Source: an uncultured Eubacteriales bacterium (lineage in GTDB: Bacteria; Bacillota; Clostridia; Christensenellales; CAG-138). From it: 64,000 nucleotides of DNA. The notes below the pieces were generated by a model that did no database searches, was not told the origin of the DNA, and saw nothing but the letters and a program-made list of their open reading frames with translations. The stretch spans positions 1 through 64,000 of the forward strand of contig CADACQ010000001.1 in the NCBI GenBank assembly GCA_902786465.1, given 5' to 3'. Positions 16,595 through 25,582 of the stretch are shown piece after piece; position 1 is the first letter of the stretch, and each line of letters begins with the position of its first letter. The position numbers and the translations under genes were made by a program.

Positions 16595-16623
16595 ACGGGA
16601 CGATATGGATCGTCCCGTTTTTT
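16595..16623 (+). terminator. Intrinsic terminator
   Basis: Perfect 10-bp stem ACGGGACGAT/ATCGTCCCGT with a 4-base loop and six T. Confidence 0.9.
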
Positions 16624-16684
16624 CGGATAATCCGTTGCATTTTTGTGAACTATTCCCTTTACGATAGCCGGCAAGGCCGGAACG

Positions 16685-16693
16685 TGTTATGAT
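16685..16693 (+). promoter_or_regulatory. Extended -10 promoter next to the transglutaminase start
   Basis: TGTTATGAT, an extended -10 (TGn plus TATGAT, 16688-16693), sits six bases before the ATG at 16700. No convincing -35 and no ribosome site are present, giving a probable leaderless message. Confidence 0.45.
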
Positions 16694-16699
16694 GGTAGC

Positions 16700-18763
16700 A
16701 TGGAAATAGGCGCTCGCCAACTGAATCAAGAGGAAACCGCCGCCCCCAAGCAGCGGGGCCAGACGATCCTGCTGTGCCTGCTGGGCTTTTTGCTGGCCCT
16801 GGGGGTGCTGCTGCTGTGGACGTATCATGGGATTACCCCCGTGGTCTATGGAGAATACGGGGAGGACGTGCCCCCACTGACCGCTTTCTGCCAGAAGGAG
16901 GACGCCTTCCTTTTGGCCGACGAAAGCTGCACCGCCCTGGGGCGGCATACGGTGCAGGTGATCACCCGGTTCCGGGTGGTGCCCTGCTGGCTGATCGTCC
17001 GGGATACCGTGGCCCCCACGGCCGTGCCCGTGACGGTGGACTTCCCCTCGGGGTACGAACCCACGCCGGACCAGTTCATCTCCGACCTGAAGGATGCGGA
17101 CCGGGTGGGCGTCAGCTTCGCGCAAGACTACGACTTCTCTCCCGCTGGGGAGCAGGCCGTCGTCATCCGGCTGGAGGACGGCAGCGGCAACGTGAACGAG
17201 GTACAGGCGGCCGCCGTGGTCCGCGCCACGGTGGACCGAGTCACCTTGGAGGCAGGCTCACCCGTCCCTGCCGTGGACCCCTTCTTGACCGAGGGCTTCC
17301 ACGGAGAACTGCTGGACACGATCACGAACGACATGATGCGGACGCCGGGGGAATACGCCCTGCGGGTCCGGTGCCCGGAGAACGGGCGTGTCTTCACCAC
17401 CACGCTGGCGGTCCGGGATACGGAAGCTCCCGTGGGATCGGGACAGCTTTTGGTCCTGGCGCCGGGGGAAAGCGCCGCGCCGGAAGCCTTTCTGAGGGAT
17501 ATCACCGATGAAACAGCCCTGAGCTTCGCCTTTCTCCAAGCTCCCGATCCCGACAGCCGGGAGATCCAGGACATCCTGATCCGGGTGACGGACGCCGGCG
17601 GCAACGCGGCCGACGTGCCCGCCCAGGCCCTCTACTCCTCCCTGGGGCAAGTGACCGTGGAGGCAAAGAACGGTCTGCTCACCGATGCGGATCTCGATCG
17701 CCCCGGGGCTGAGCCGGAAGGGTTTATGGCCAATGTTTTGGGGACCTATCCCGTCCGGGTCCAGCTGACGGACGGCGTCGAGATCGCCCTGGTGACCGTG
17801 ATCGACACCGTCCCCCCCGTCCTGACCCTCAAAGAGGAGCCCTTCTACACCCGGCACGCCTATGCGCCGGAGGAGCTGGTGAACGCTGAGGACGTGACTG
17901 GCACGACCCTGTCCTTCGTCCAGGCTCCCGACCAGAGCAGCGACCAGCCTCAGACCTTCTCCGTTCGGGCCGTGGACGCTGCTGGGAACGAAACCACCGC
18001 CTCCTTCTCCCTGACCCTGGCTGTAGACGATACGCCGCCTATCCTTTATGGGGTGGTGAATCGCAGCGGCTATGTGAACGAGCCCATCGCCTATCTTGCG
18101 GAGGCGTACGCCGAGGATGCCGTGGACGGGCGGGTGGACATGACCGTGGAGAGCGAAGTGATCCTGTCCCGGAAGGGCAAGTACACCGTCACCTACACCG
18201 CCACAGACAGAAGCGGGAACACCGCCTCCAAGAGTTGTACTTACACCCTGGTGGAGCCCACCGTCACCGACGAGCAGGTCCATCAAATGGCCCAGACCAT
18301 CCTCAATGAGATCATCACGCCGGACATGGTCACCGCCGAAAAGCTGAAGGCCGTCTTCGATTACGTGCGGGGCCGGGTCCACTATACCGGCTCCTCCAAC
18401 AAGAGCGACTGGCGCCAGGAGGCTGTTCGGGGCTATGAGGACGGCCGGGGGGACTGCTTCACCGTATACGCCCTGACCCGGGCCCTGCTGGACGAGCTCC
18501 AGGTGCCCTACATGAGCGTGACCCGTAAGAGCTCCGCTTCCCGCCACTATTGGGTGATCGTGAACATCGGCACCGGCTGGTACCACTACGATCCCCTGGT
18601 CACCAGCATCCACAGGCATCGGTGCTTCATGTGGACCAACAAGCAGTGCAAGGTAAAGCCCTACTTCTGGCGGTTCCATGAGGAGAATTTCCCCGCCATC
18701 GCCACGGAGCCCTTCGACTACGACGCCGTGGTACAGATGGAGCGAGAGGGGCTGCTGCCGTGA
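16700..18763 (+). CDS. Membrane-anchored transglutaminase-like protein with Ig-like repeats
   Basis: 687 residues. One N-terminal membrane helix (about 24-43) puts the rest outside the cell. Between 90 and 530 are four or more beta-sandwich modules of about 80-90 residues, recognised by repeated RDTVAPTA / RDTEAPVG / IDTVPPVL / VDDTPPIL boundaries and GGN/AGN turns, like bacterial Ig or cadherin-like repeats. The C-terminal domain is transglutaminase-like with the triad C586 (RGDCFTVYA), H616 (SRHYWV) and D631 (YHYDPL), close to the protease/transglutaminase core fold. It probably acts on cell-wall or surface proteins. It lies upstream of an LCP gene on the same strand, which supports an envelope role. 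Confidence 0.85.
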   Translation: MEIGARQLNQEETAAPKQRGQTILLCLLGFLLALGVLLLWTYHGITPVVYGEYGEDVPPLTAFCQKEDAFLLADESCTALGRHTVQVITRFRVVPCWLIVRDTVAPTAVPVTVDFPSGYEPTPDQFISDLKDADRVGVSFAQDYDFSPAGEQAVVIRLEDGSGNVNEVQAAAVVRATVDRVTLEAGSPVPAVDPFLTEGFHGELLDTITNDMMRTPGEYALRVRCPENGRVFTTTLAVRDTEAPVGSGQLLVLAPGESAAPEAFLRDITDETALSFAFLQAPDPDSREIQDILIRVTDAGGNAADVPAQALYSSLGQVTVEAKNGLLTDADLDRPGAEPEGFMANVLGTYPVRVQLTDGVEIALVTVIDTVPPVLTLKEEPFYTRHAYAPEELVNAEDVTGTTLSFVQAPDQSSDQPQTFSVRAVDAAGNETTASFSLTLAVDDTPPILYGVVNRSGYVNEPIAYLAEAYAEDAVDGRVDMTVESEVILSRKGKYTVTYTATDRSGNTASKSCTYTLVEPTVTDEQVHQMAQTILNEIITPDMVTAEKLKAVFDYVRGRVHYTGSSNKSDWRQEAVRGYEDGRGDCFTVYALTRALLDELQVPYMSVTRKSSASRHYWVIVNIGTGWYHYDPLVTSIHRHRCFMWTNKQCKVKPYFWRFHEENFPAIATEPFDYDAVVQMEREGLLP

Positions 18764-18847
18764 TAAAAAGCAGCGAAGTGACGCACGAAGATGCATTGGG
18801 AATCTATGCCAACCATGTAACAATACTTTGAAATCCGTTGTCTTCTC

Positions 18848-18876
18848 CCATATGGAGTGATATACTGCCCCCATCG
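18848..18876 (+). promoter_or_regulatory. Promoter of the first LCP gene
   Basis: TTGTCT (18848-18853), 17 bp, TATACT (18871-18876) with an upstream TG at the extended -10 position. Confidence 0.55.
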
Positions 18877-18928
18877 AATAAAAAAGCGGCCCCGGAAACA
18901 GGCAGCCGCTCAGACGAAAGGTAATGAT

Positions 18929-20548
18929 ATGAAAAAGGCTGATCGTGAAAAGCTTTCCCTCCCTCAGAAAAAGAAAACACGCCGGATCATGCTGTGGATG
19001 GCGCTGGGCCTGGTACTGGTGGGCTTGATGTTGGGCGGCTGGCACGCGTACCGGATCCTGAAGCAGCCGGCCTCCCTGTTTTCCGAAGCCCCGGCCGCCA
19101 CGGCTATCCCTCAAGCGACCATCCTGGCCCCGGCTTTCCCCGTACACACCGACGTGCCCACGCCTGAACCGGAAGGTGCAGAGCCTGCCGCCCAGGCGCC
19201 GGAAGGGACACCGGTCCCCGCCGCCACGCCGGAAGCGACAGCTACGGCCAAACCTGTGGAGCGGCTGAACATCCTGCTCATGGGCATCGACGCCTTTGAA
19301 AACGGCGGCACCACCAGCGGCACCATGCCCCACACGGACGTGATGATGCTCATCGCCATCAACTTCGACGAGAACAAGGTGGATCTGATCTCCCTGCCCC
19401 GGGACACCCTGACCACCGCTCCCGGCTTCTATGGCTACTATAAGCTCAACGGCGTCTTCAATGTAGGCCTGGGGGGCTGGAAGCGGCCTGTGGGCACCTC
19501 AGACGAGCTGGCGGACGGCTTTTTGCTGACCTGTCGGGCGGCGGAGGAATGGATGGGCGGCATCTCCATCCCCTATTACTATGGTCTGGACTTTCAGGCA
19601 GTCATCGACATCGTGGATGCCATCGGCGGCATCGACTACGATGTGGACCAACGGTTCACTTCCATGAGCGGTCAACACACCTATGGAAAGGGCATGCACC
19701 ATCTGGATGGAGATGCTGTGTTGGGGTATCTGCGGATCAGAAACGCAGCGGACGGTCTGGACAGCTCCCGCACCGCCCGGCAGCGGCGGATGATGGTGGC
19801 CATCTTCAAAAAGCTGAAGAACGAAGGAAAGCTCTCTCAGATCCCTGCCCTGATCAACGCCGCCAACAGCGGCATCTATACCAACACCACTCTGAGCCAG
19901 ACCACTGCCCTAGCTAACTACGCAGCCAATCTGGACAGCAACAGCATTCAGACCCGCTCCATGTTCGGCGATTTGGGCCAGGTCGAATATGAGTGGCGGT
20001 ATGCGTACGTGGATCAGCAGAATCGGCTCGACATCATCCGGGAGGTGTTCGGCATCGAAGCGGAGCCTGTGGGCATCTGCACCCGGCAATTCGAGCGCTG
20101 GCTCCATACCGTGGGCTTCTCCGCTATGAAGTATATGCGGCAAGCTGAGAAGGTGCTGACCCAGGTCCAGGAGCTGAAGGACGCCGGCGAATCCTTCACC
20201 GAAGAGCAGATTGCTATTTACAGCGACTGTTATCGCGCCTATGTCGCTCTGAAGGCCGGCTTCGACAGTGCCAAAGACACCCTCTCGAGCCGCTACGCAA
20301 CTGCCCCATGGCGGGAGAAGACTTCCAACAAGAAGAACTGGACGGAGGAAAACAAGGTTGCAGATCAGGAGCTTTCCTCCCTGGAAGCAGATATCCTGAA
20401 AAGTCTGAACGATCTCAAGGCTTCCTCCAAGGATGCCACTATCCGCCTGAGCGACGCCATCGGCTTCAAAACCAGGCTTTCTTGGAACGTCCCTATAGAT
20501 TGGTTCAAGGACCCCGACATCAACGAGGTCATCGTCAACTTCGGTTGA
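18929..20548 (+). CDS. LytR-CpsA-Psr (LCP) family protein with long C-terminal extension
   Basis: 539 residues from the ATG at 18929 (AAAGG eight bases before); the longer frame upstream has no ribosome site. It has a basic cytosolic tail, a membrane helix (19-37) and a Pro/Ala/Thr-rich linker to about 110, then the LCP domain (112-300) with LLMGID, TDVMMLIAIN, LISLPRDT (R158, D159), KLNGVFNVG and YLRIRN...SSRTARQRR. LCP enzymes transfer undecaprenyl-linked glycopolymers to peptidoglycan with loss of Und-P. About 240 residues follow the LCP domain, mostly helical, with no recognised family. It may attach one of the polymers made by the two loci to the right, though it lies outside both. Confidence 0.93.
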   Translation: MKKADREKLSLPQKKKTRRIMLWMALGLVLVGLMLGGWHAYRILKQPASLFSEAPAATAIPQATILAPAFPVHTDVPTPEPEGAEPAAQAPEGTPVPAATPEATATAKPVERLNILLMGIDAFENGGTTSGTMPHTDVMMLIAINFDENKVDLISLPRDTLTTAPGFYGYYKLNGVFNVGLGGWKRPVGTSDELADGFLLTCRAAEEWMGGISIPYYYGLDFQAVIDIVDAIGGIDYDVDQRFTSMSGQHTYGKGMHHLDGDAVLGYLRIRNAADGLDSSRTARQRRMMVAIFKKLKNEGKLSQIPALINAANSGIYTNTTLSQTTALANYAANLDSNSIQTRSMFGDLGQVEYEWRYAYVDQQNRLDIIREVFGIEAEPVGICTRQFERWLHTVGFSAMKYMRQAEKVLTQVQELKDAGESFTEEQIAIYSDCYRAYVALKAGFDSAKDTLSSRYATAPWREKTSNKKNWTEENKVADQELSSLEADILKSLNDLKASSKDATIRLSDAIGFKTRLSWNVPIDWFKDPDINEVIVNFG

Positions 20549-20563
20549 TCTGTTTGGTTTCTT

Positions 20564-20603
20564 CCCGATCCTTGTTACAAACGGAAACAAGGATCGGGTT
20601 TTT
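20564..20603 (+). terminator. Intrinsic terminator after the LCP gene
   Basis: Perfect 13-bp stem CCCGATCCTTGTT/AACAAGGATCGGG (20564-20576 and 20586-20598) followed by five T. Confidence 0.92.
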
Positions 20604-20675
20604 CATTTTATGATAGCTTTGCAAGGTGTTTTCAGATCAGCATTCTTTCATTTAACGGGAGTATCCTTAGCGAAT

Positions 20676-20715
20676 CAAAAAGGCACAGTTCCGGATCCTC
20701 GCCAGAACTGTGCCT
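20676..20715 (-). terminator. Terminator of the large capsule operon
   Basis: On the minus strand, stem AGGCACAGTTC/GAACTGTGCCT (arms 20705-20715 and 20681-20691) followed by five T (20676-20680). It closes the 22-kb minus-strand operon. Confidence 0.9.
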
Positions 20716-20790
20716 GCACAATTATCTGTTGTTTACAATATAATCTTTGAAATATTCCTTTCTTCTTTAGACCTCGTATTTTGGGATCTC

Positions 20791-21936
20791 TTACTGTTTG
20801 CCAATCTTGAGTTGGTTGATCATGTTGCTCCGACGCTTTCCTCGAGCCAAATCCTCTCTGAGATGGGTGCCTCGTTTCGCATGAAAGCCTTGCTTTGCAT
20901 ATCTACCTATTTGGTAGATCCAAGCGAGCGGCTTCAACCACTTATGCTTATGATAAGCTTTCCAATTATACTCCCCTGCGGTCTGAAGGTGGCGGAACAA
21001 TCCTTCCCGAGCGATCATAGATCTGACTGTTTCAACCGCAGCGCCTCTCCCCCGCTTCCTGTCAAAGTTGCCGGATGAGAGCAAGCTATCCATGAGTTCA
21101 GAGCACAGATCAATATCTGCTTCCTTGCACCATTGGATCTCTTCCGAAAGCCCAAGATATACTTGGCACATTCTTGTGATGACAATCGCAACCGTATCCA
21201 ACCCCACTTCTCTTGCTGCTATGCAAAAGGAATCATTCCAGAAGGAGTCATTCAGCTCGCAGCTTACATACATCATCCAGTCTATTACCTGACGCAACCC
21301 CACTCCGCTTTTTAGATGCTGTGCAACATGCCCCAAAAGGACCAACCCGTTTGCCAGCTTCGGCAGCATGGGAAAGTCAATCCCGCAAATGCTTCTATAC
21401 TTAATATTCCGAAAACCGTCATTGACAAAACGCTCTAGATCGATGCCCTCATAACTGAAAAATCGGTGTAGTTCATAAATAATTCCTTCTTTATCCACAT
21501 GGATATGTCGAGGCACTCTCGGATCATCCTTGATCGTATATCCGTTCTGCTCTAGCAACTCCCTTGCCTGCTCGAAATGCTCCGACGGCACCAGAAAATC
21601 GATATCCCCCATGGAACGTTGCGATGGGTTAGGATAATAGATTGCAGCTGCTGTGCCCTTCAAGATCACCATGGGAATGCCGTTGTCTCTCAGAAGCATG
21701 TATAGTTGCCCCTGAGAATGAAGAATGCGTATAAAGTGCGCCATTTCCGCGCTTGCTCTGCCCTTCCATTCCTTTTGGATCTCAGTAGGTGCGAACCCAA
21801 TCACAATCCCCAGCACTGCCTGGTCTGCTGCTTCCTGGAGGACAGCATCCCAATCGATGTCTGGGGAGAATGTAATATTTCTATTCCATAAGGATTTTTG
21901 AATCGCTTGTAAGAGGATCTGTTCAGCTTTATTCAT
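20791..21936 (-). CDS. Nucleotidyltransferase-fold protein (MNT/NTP_transf_5-like)
   Basis: 381 residues. The centre holds the nucleotidyltransferase pattern VILKGTAAA followed by RSMGDIDFLV (G-D-x-D with hydrophobics), as in the NTP_transf_5 family often found in polysaccharide loci. After it come ELHRFF, a helical region with LLGHVAQHLKSG and DWMMY, and a basic C-terminus (KRGRG, KHKW, RGKRRS). It is probably a nucleotidyl or phosphosugar-modifying enzyme, but no member with a proven role in capsule synthesis is known to me. It is the last gene of the capsule operon, 52 bp after capG and just before the terminator. Confidence 0.8.
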   Translation of the reverse strand: MNKAEQILLQAIQKSLWNRNITFSPDIDWDAVLQEAADQAVLGIVIGFAPTEIQKEWKGRASAEMAHFIRILHSQGQLYMLLRDNGIPMVILKGTAAAIYYPNPSQRSMGDIDFLVPSEHFEQARELLEQNGYTIKDDPRVPRHIHVDKEGIIYELHRFFSYEGIDLERFVNDGFRNIKYRSICGIDFPMLPKLANGLVLLGHVAQHLKSGVGLRQVIDWMMYVSCELNDSFWNDSFCIAAREVGLDTVAIVITRMCQVYLGLSEEIQWCKEADIDLCSELMDSLLSSGNFDRKRGRGAAVETVRSMIAREGLFRHLQTAGEYNWKAYHKHKWLKPLAWIYQIGRYAKQGFHAKRGTHLREDLARGKRRSNMINQLKIGKQ

Positions 21937-21988
21937 TCGTGTTTCCTGGAAGGTTCTAACTATGGACAGACTGATCTTTGATAATGAA

Positions 21989-23155
21989 TTATAGTTTTTT
22001 CCATACCATTCTGTTGACTACTCCAACATAGCTCTGAATGATCCGGACCACCTTATCAGATACGTTAGTATCAACGTAATCCGGCACAGGAATGCCAAGG
22101 TCACCGTTCTTCACCATCTCCACTGCCAGGTCAACAGCCTGGAGCAGGCCAATCGTGTCAATGCCGGAGAGGATAAAGCAGCCTTTGTCCAGCGCTTCCG
22201 GTCGCTCTGTGGATGTGCGGATGCACACCGCAGGGATAGGATGGCCGATGGAGGTGTAGAAAGAACTTTCTTCCGGTAAAGTTCCGCTATCGCTGACAAC
22301 GCAGAAAGCATTCATCTGCAAACAGTTGTAATCATGGAAACCCAGGGGCTCATGGGAGATGACGCGAGGATCAAGCTTGAATCCAGACGCTTCCAAACGC
22401 TTCCGGCTGCGCGGATGGCAGGAGTACAGGATCGGCATATCGTACTTCTCCGCCATCTTGTTGATCGCTGTGAAGAGAGAGCGAAAGTTCTTCTCCGTGT
22501 CGATGTTCTCCTCGCGGTGAGCAGAGAGAAGGATATACTTGCCTTTCTCCAACCCAAGTCTGGCATGGATATCGCTGCTCCGAATCGCTTCCAAGTTCTC
22601 CGTAAGGACTTCTGCCATAGGGCTTCCGGTCACATACGTTCTTTCTTTCGGAAGTCCGCAATCAGCAAGATATCTTCTTGCATGCTCTGAATACGCAAGA
22701 TTCACGTCGGATATAATGTCAACTATCCGCCTGTTGGTCTCTTCCGGCAGGCACTCGTCCTTACAGCGGTTTCCTGCCTCCATGTGGAAGATGGGGATAT
22801 GAAGGCGTTTCGCTCCGATCACCGAAAGGCAGCTGTTCGTGTCGCCGAGGACCAGCACGGCATCCGGTTTCGTTGCAACCATTGCCTTATAGGAGCGATC
22901 TATGATATTACCCATAGTTGCACCGAGGTCGTCGCCGACCGCATCCAGATATAACTCCGGATCAGCTAAACCAAGATCCCTGAAAAAGATGCCATTTAAG
23001 GTATAGTCATAGTTCTGTCCGGTATGCCATAGCTGGGTATCTAAGTATCTCCGGCACTTCTTGATAACCGCCGCCAAACGAATGATCTCCGGCCTCGTCC
23101 CAACGATAATCGCCAGTTTGATCCTTCCGTTCTCTTTCCAACTTGGGTATTCCAT
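21989..23155 (-). CDS. capG: UDP-GlcNAc 2-epimerase family, UDP-L-FucNAc synthase (CapG/FnlC type)
   Basis: 388 residues, ATG seven bases after AAAGGAG that overlaps the capF end. It has the non-hydrolysing 2-epimerase GT-B fold: IVGTRPEIIRLA near 15-27, LWHTGQNYD, LVLGDTNS, HMEAGNRC and the C-terminal VSDSGTLPEESSF. CapG/FnlC inverts C2 of the UDP-6-deoxy-talose intermediate to give UDP-N-acetyl-L-fucosamine. Its placement right after CapF, and with CapE in the same operon, favours this over UDP-ManNAc synthesis. It acts in the cytoplasm. Confidence 0.9.
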   Translation of the reverse strand: MEYPSWKENGRIKLAIIVGTRPEIIRLAAVIKKCRRYLDTQLWHTGQNYDYTLNGIFFRDLGLADPELYLDAVGDDLGATMGNIIDRSYKAMVATKPDAVLVLGDTNSCLSVIGAKRLHIPIFHMEAGNRCKDECLPEETNRRIVDIISDVNLAYSEHARRYLADCGLPKERTYVTGSPMAEVLTENLEAIRSSDIHARLGLEKGKYILLSAHREENIDTEKNFRSLFTAINKMAEKYDMPILYSCHPRSRKRLEASGFKLDPRVISHEPLGFHDYNCLQMNAFCVVSDSGTLPEESSFYTSIGHPIPAVCIRTSTERPEALDKGCFILSGIDTIGLLQAVDLAVEMVKNGDLGIPVPDYVDTNVSDKVVRIIQSYVGVVNRMVWKKL

Positions 23156-23159
23156 AATC

Positions 23160-24368
23160 TTACTCCTTTACAACTGGCTCAAAGTATGTATCCGGTCGAT
23201 CCTTGTCCAGCAACTCTGAAGCAAACATCACTGTTACCAGGTCCTCTGTCTCACTGAGATTGATAATGTTGTGCGTCCAGCCGGGCTTCATGTAGACGCC
23301 CTGGATCTTGTTGCCTGACACTTCATACTCTTCAATCTCCCCATCCTTCAGGTTTCGCATCTGAATGAGACCATGGCCGTGAACAACAATGAATATTTCC
23401 CATTTGCTCTGATGCCAATGCTGACCCTTAGTGATGCCAGGTTTACTGATGTTGATGCTGACCTGCCCGTGGTCAAGGGTCTTTATCAGCTCCGTGAAGC
23501 TGCCGCGCTGATCACAGTTCATCTTGTAATCAAACACAGTTGCTTCCTTGGGTAGATAGCTTAGATACATGGCATAAAGCTTCTTCTCAAAGGAGCCGGG
23601 AACCAATGGCGACATGATGTAATCCTGTGGGAAATCGTGGAACTTGTGAAGCAGTTCCACGATCTCGCCCAGCGTAGCTTTGTGTTTCACCGGACAATGG
23701 CAATACCGGCCATTTTCATCGGCTACGGCTTCCACACCTTCATAATGCGCACGATGCGGATGACCTTCCATGGCATCATAGATTTCCTCACAGATATCGT
23801 CAAAGAACACCATCTCCATCATGACTGATGGGTCATTGACGGTAATAGGTTCGCCCCTTGCGATGCAGTAGCAGAACGTGCCCACTGCACTGTTATACCT
23901 GGGCTGGATCCATTTGCCTACCATGTTCTCGAAGCGATAAACATAAACGGGGGCACCCGTCTCCTCGCCATACCGAAACATCAACTCTTCCCCAGCGAGC
24001 TTGGACCGGCCATACTCAGAGTTTCCGAAACGCCCGGAAAGGGTCGCCTGGATAGAGGAGGTGATCAAAATAGGGCAACGATTCCCCTTTTCTTTGAGAA
24101 GATTGAGCAGAGTGCTGGTAAAGCCAAAGTTTCCCTCCATGAATTCGGAGGCTTCCTTGGGCCTGTTCACTCCTGCTGCATGAACGATGAAATCGCAGTC
24201 GGTGCAAAAGGCATCGAGTTCCGCAAGCGTGGAGTCTTTATCGTATTCATAGATAGCATCAACGTGGAGATTCGGCCTTGTCCTGTTCTTTCCGTCTTTG
24301 ATTGTTTTTAAGTTTTCAACGAGGTTTCTGCCTAACGCTCCAGCAGCCCCAGTGACCAGTATATTCAC
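23160..24368 (-). CDS. capF: CapF/FnlB bifunctional epimerase-reductase with C-terminal cupin
   Basis: 402 residues, started at GTG 24368 after GAAGGAG (spacing 11); the longer frame adds an unlikely N-terminus. An N-terminal SDR domain (ILVTGAAGALGRNL at 3-16, then IVHAAGVNRP and YGRSKLAGE) is followed by a cupin (HWHQSKWEIFIVVHGHG). In S. aureus the CapF cupin epimerises C3 and the SDR domain reduces C4, giving UDP-2-acetamido-2,6-dideoxy-L-talose. Both halves look intact. It is followed by capG four bases on and preceded by a GT2 gene. Confidence 0.92.
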   Translation of the reverse strand: MNILVTGAAGALGRNLVENLKTIKDGKNRTRPNLHVDAIYEYDKDSTLAELDAFCTDCDFIVHAAGVNRPKEASEFMEGNFGFTSTLLNLLKEKGNRCPILITSSIQATLSGRFGNSEYGRSKLAGEELMFRYGEETGAPVYVYRFENMVGKWIQPRYNSAVGTFCYCIARGEPITVNDPSVMMEMVFFDDICEEIYDAMEGHPHRAHYEGVEAVADENGRYCHCPVKHKATLGEIVELLHKFHDFPQDYIMSPLVPGSFEKKLYAMYLSYLPKEATVFDYKMNCDQRGSFTELIKTLDHGQVSINISKPGITKGQHWHQSKWEIFIVVHGHGLIQMRNLKDGEIEEYEVSGNKIQGVYMKPGWTHNIINLSETEDLVTVMFASELLDKDRPDTYFEPVVKE

Positions 24369-24456
24369 GCAGTCCGTTTCTCCTTCACGCTTTATTGATG
24401 TATAAAGGTTTGTATTGCTGACCACATGGGCCAAAGCTCATGCTTTCACGCGTGTA

Positions 24457-25488
24457 TTACTTCCCCGTTTCCATTTTTTCGTCATCAGGAACCATGTTCC
24501 CCTTCGTTGGGAAAAGCTTTCTATACGCTTGATTCAGTGCGTAAAGCACAGCAAAAGATGCTTTGCTCCTGCTGTGCATAAAGAGCGTTGATAATTGTAA
24601 GTATACCGGCCAAGAACGATATCCAAACAAAGGAAAATGTACCTTTGAAAACTGCTCCAGCTCTATTATCCTGGCAAGAAACAACAGCTGATCCTCTTGG
24701 GAACATCCATACCACCAACGCCATACTTTTGATATTCCTTCAGCTGCATAACTAAGAAGAATTGCTTGTTTATCTCTGAACACCTCTTCCATTTCCTTCT
24801 GGAAAAAATAATACCGATTCAGATGAGCATCCGCAAAATCAATCAAATTCGCGGCAGAGTATGTTTTTGTTATGCTGTTCTGACGCACGCGGTAATGATA
24901 TAAAGGAGCAGAAATTGCAGCAACTTTTTTTGCTGTCCACAAGAGTTCATTGAGGATTATGACATCTTCAAAATTCTTTCCATCTGGAAAGCGAACTTCC
25001 CGAAATAATTCCCTGCGATAGAGTTTATTCCAAACACTATTGCTGATCTTTTCTTCCAACAACGCATTGAATGCTTCAGCCCTATTGTATATCACTTCAT
25101 CAGGCTGGAATATATATTCTGAAAAATCATTCTCTCTTTTATAACCACACACACATATGTCGGCATCCGTCATTTCTATCCTATTCAATAGAATGCTATA
25201 CATCTCCGGTTCAATCCAGTCATCCGAATCAACAAAGCCTATATATTCACCATTTGCATGTAAAATACCATAATTACGTGCCGACGAAAGACCATTGTTC
25301 TTTGTTTGAAATACTTTGATCCGTTTGTCTTTCCATGCATACTCCTCACAAATCTTTCCACAGTTATCTGGAGAACCGTCAACAATCAGCAACACTTCAA
25401 GGTCAGTATATGTTTGACTTATAATGCTATCAATGCACTGGCGCAAATATTGTTCTACATTATATACTGGAATAATTACACTTATCAT
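24457..25488 (-). CDS. Family 2 glycosyltransferase
   Basis: 343 residues. A GT-A fold is clear in the first 130 residues: MISVIIPVYNVEQYL, DSIISQTYTDLEVLLIVDGS, KNNGLSSARNYG and the metal site VDSDDWIEP. The C-terminal half is helical and basic. It adds one sugar to the lipid-linked repeat unit at the cytoplasmic face. It lies between capE and capF, so a FucNAc or neighbouring sugar linkage is possible, but donor and acceptor cannot be read. No good ribosome site is seen before the ATG. Confidence 0.92.
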   Translation of the reverse strand: MISVIIPVYNVEQYLRQCIDSIISQTYTDLEVLLIVDGSPDNCGKICEEYAWKDKRIKVFQTKNNGLSSARNYGILHANGEYIGFVDSDDWIEPEMYSILLNRIEMTDADICVCGYKRENDFSEYIFQPDEVIYNRAEAFNALLEEKISNSVWNKLYRRELFREVRFPDGKNFEDVIILNELLWTAKKVAAISAPLYHYRVRQNSITKTYSAANLIDFADAHLNRYYFFQKEMEEVFRDKQAILLSYAAEGISKVWRWWYGCSQEDQLLFLARIIELEQFSKVHFPLFGYRSWPVYLQLSTLFMHSRSKASFAVLYALNQAYRKLFPTKGNMVPDDEKMETGK

Positions 25489-25582
25489 AGCATTATTTGC
25501 ATTAACCTATGGTGATGGAGATAGTGCCAGTTTCTCTCGTTATGAACTGATGCTTTTGCTAATAGGTGCTTTTGAATCCTAA

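Noticed and set aside
17258..19333. Minus-strand frame of 691 codons
   Set aside because: Antisense of the transglutaminase and LCP genes with low-complexity, His/Gly-rich translation.
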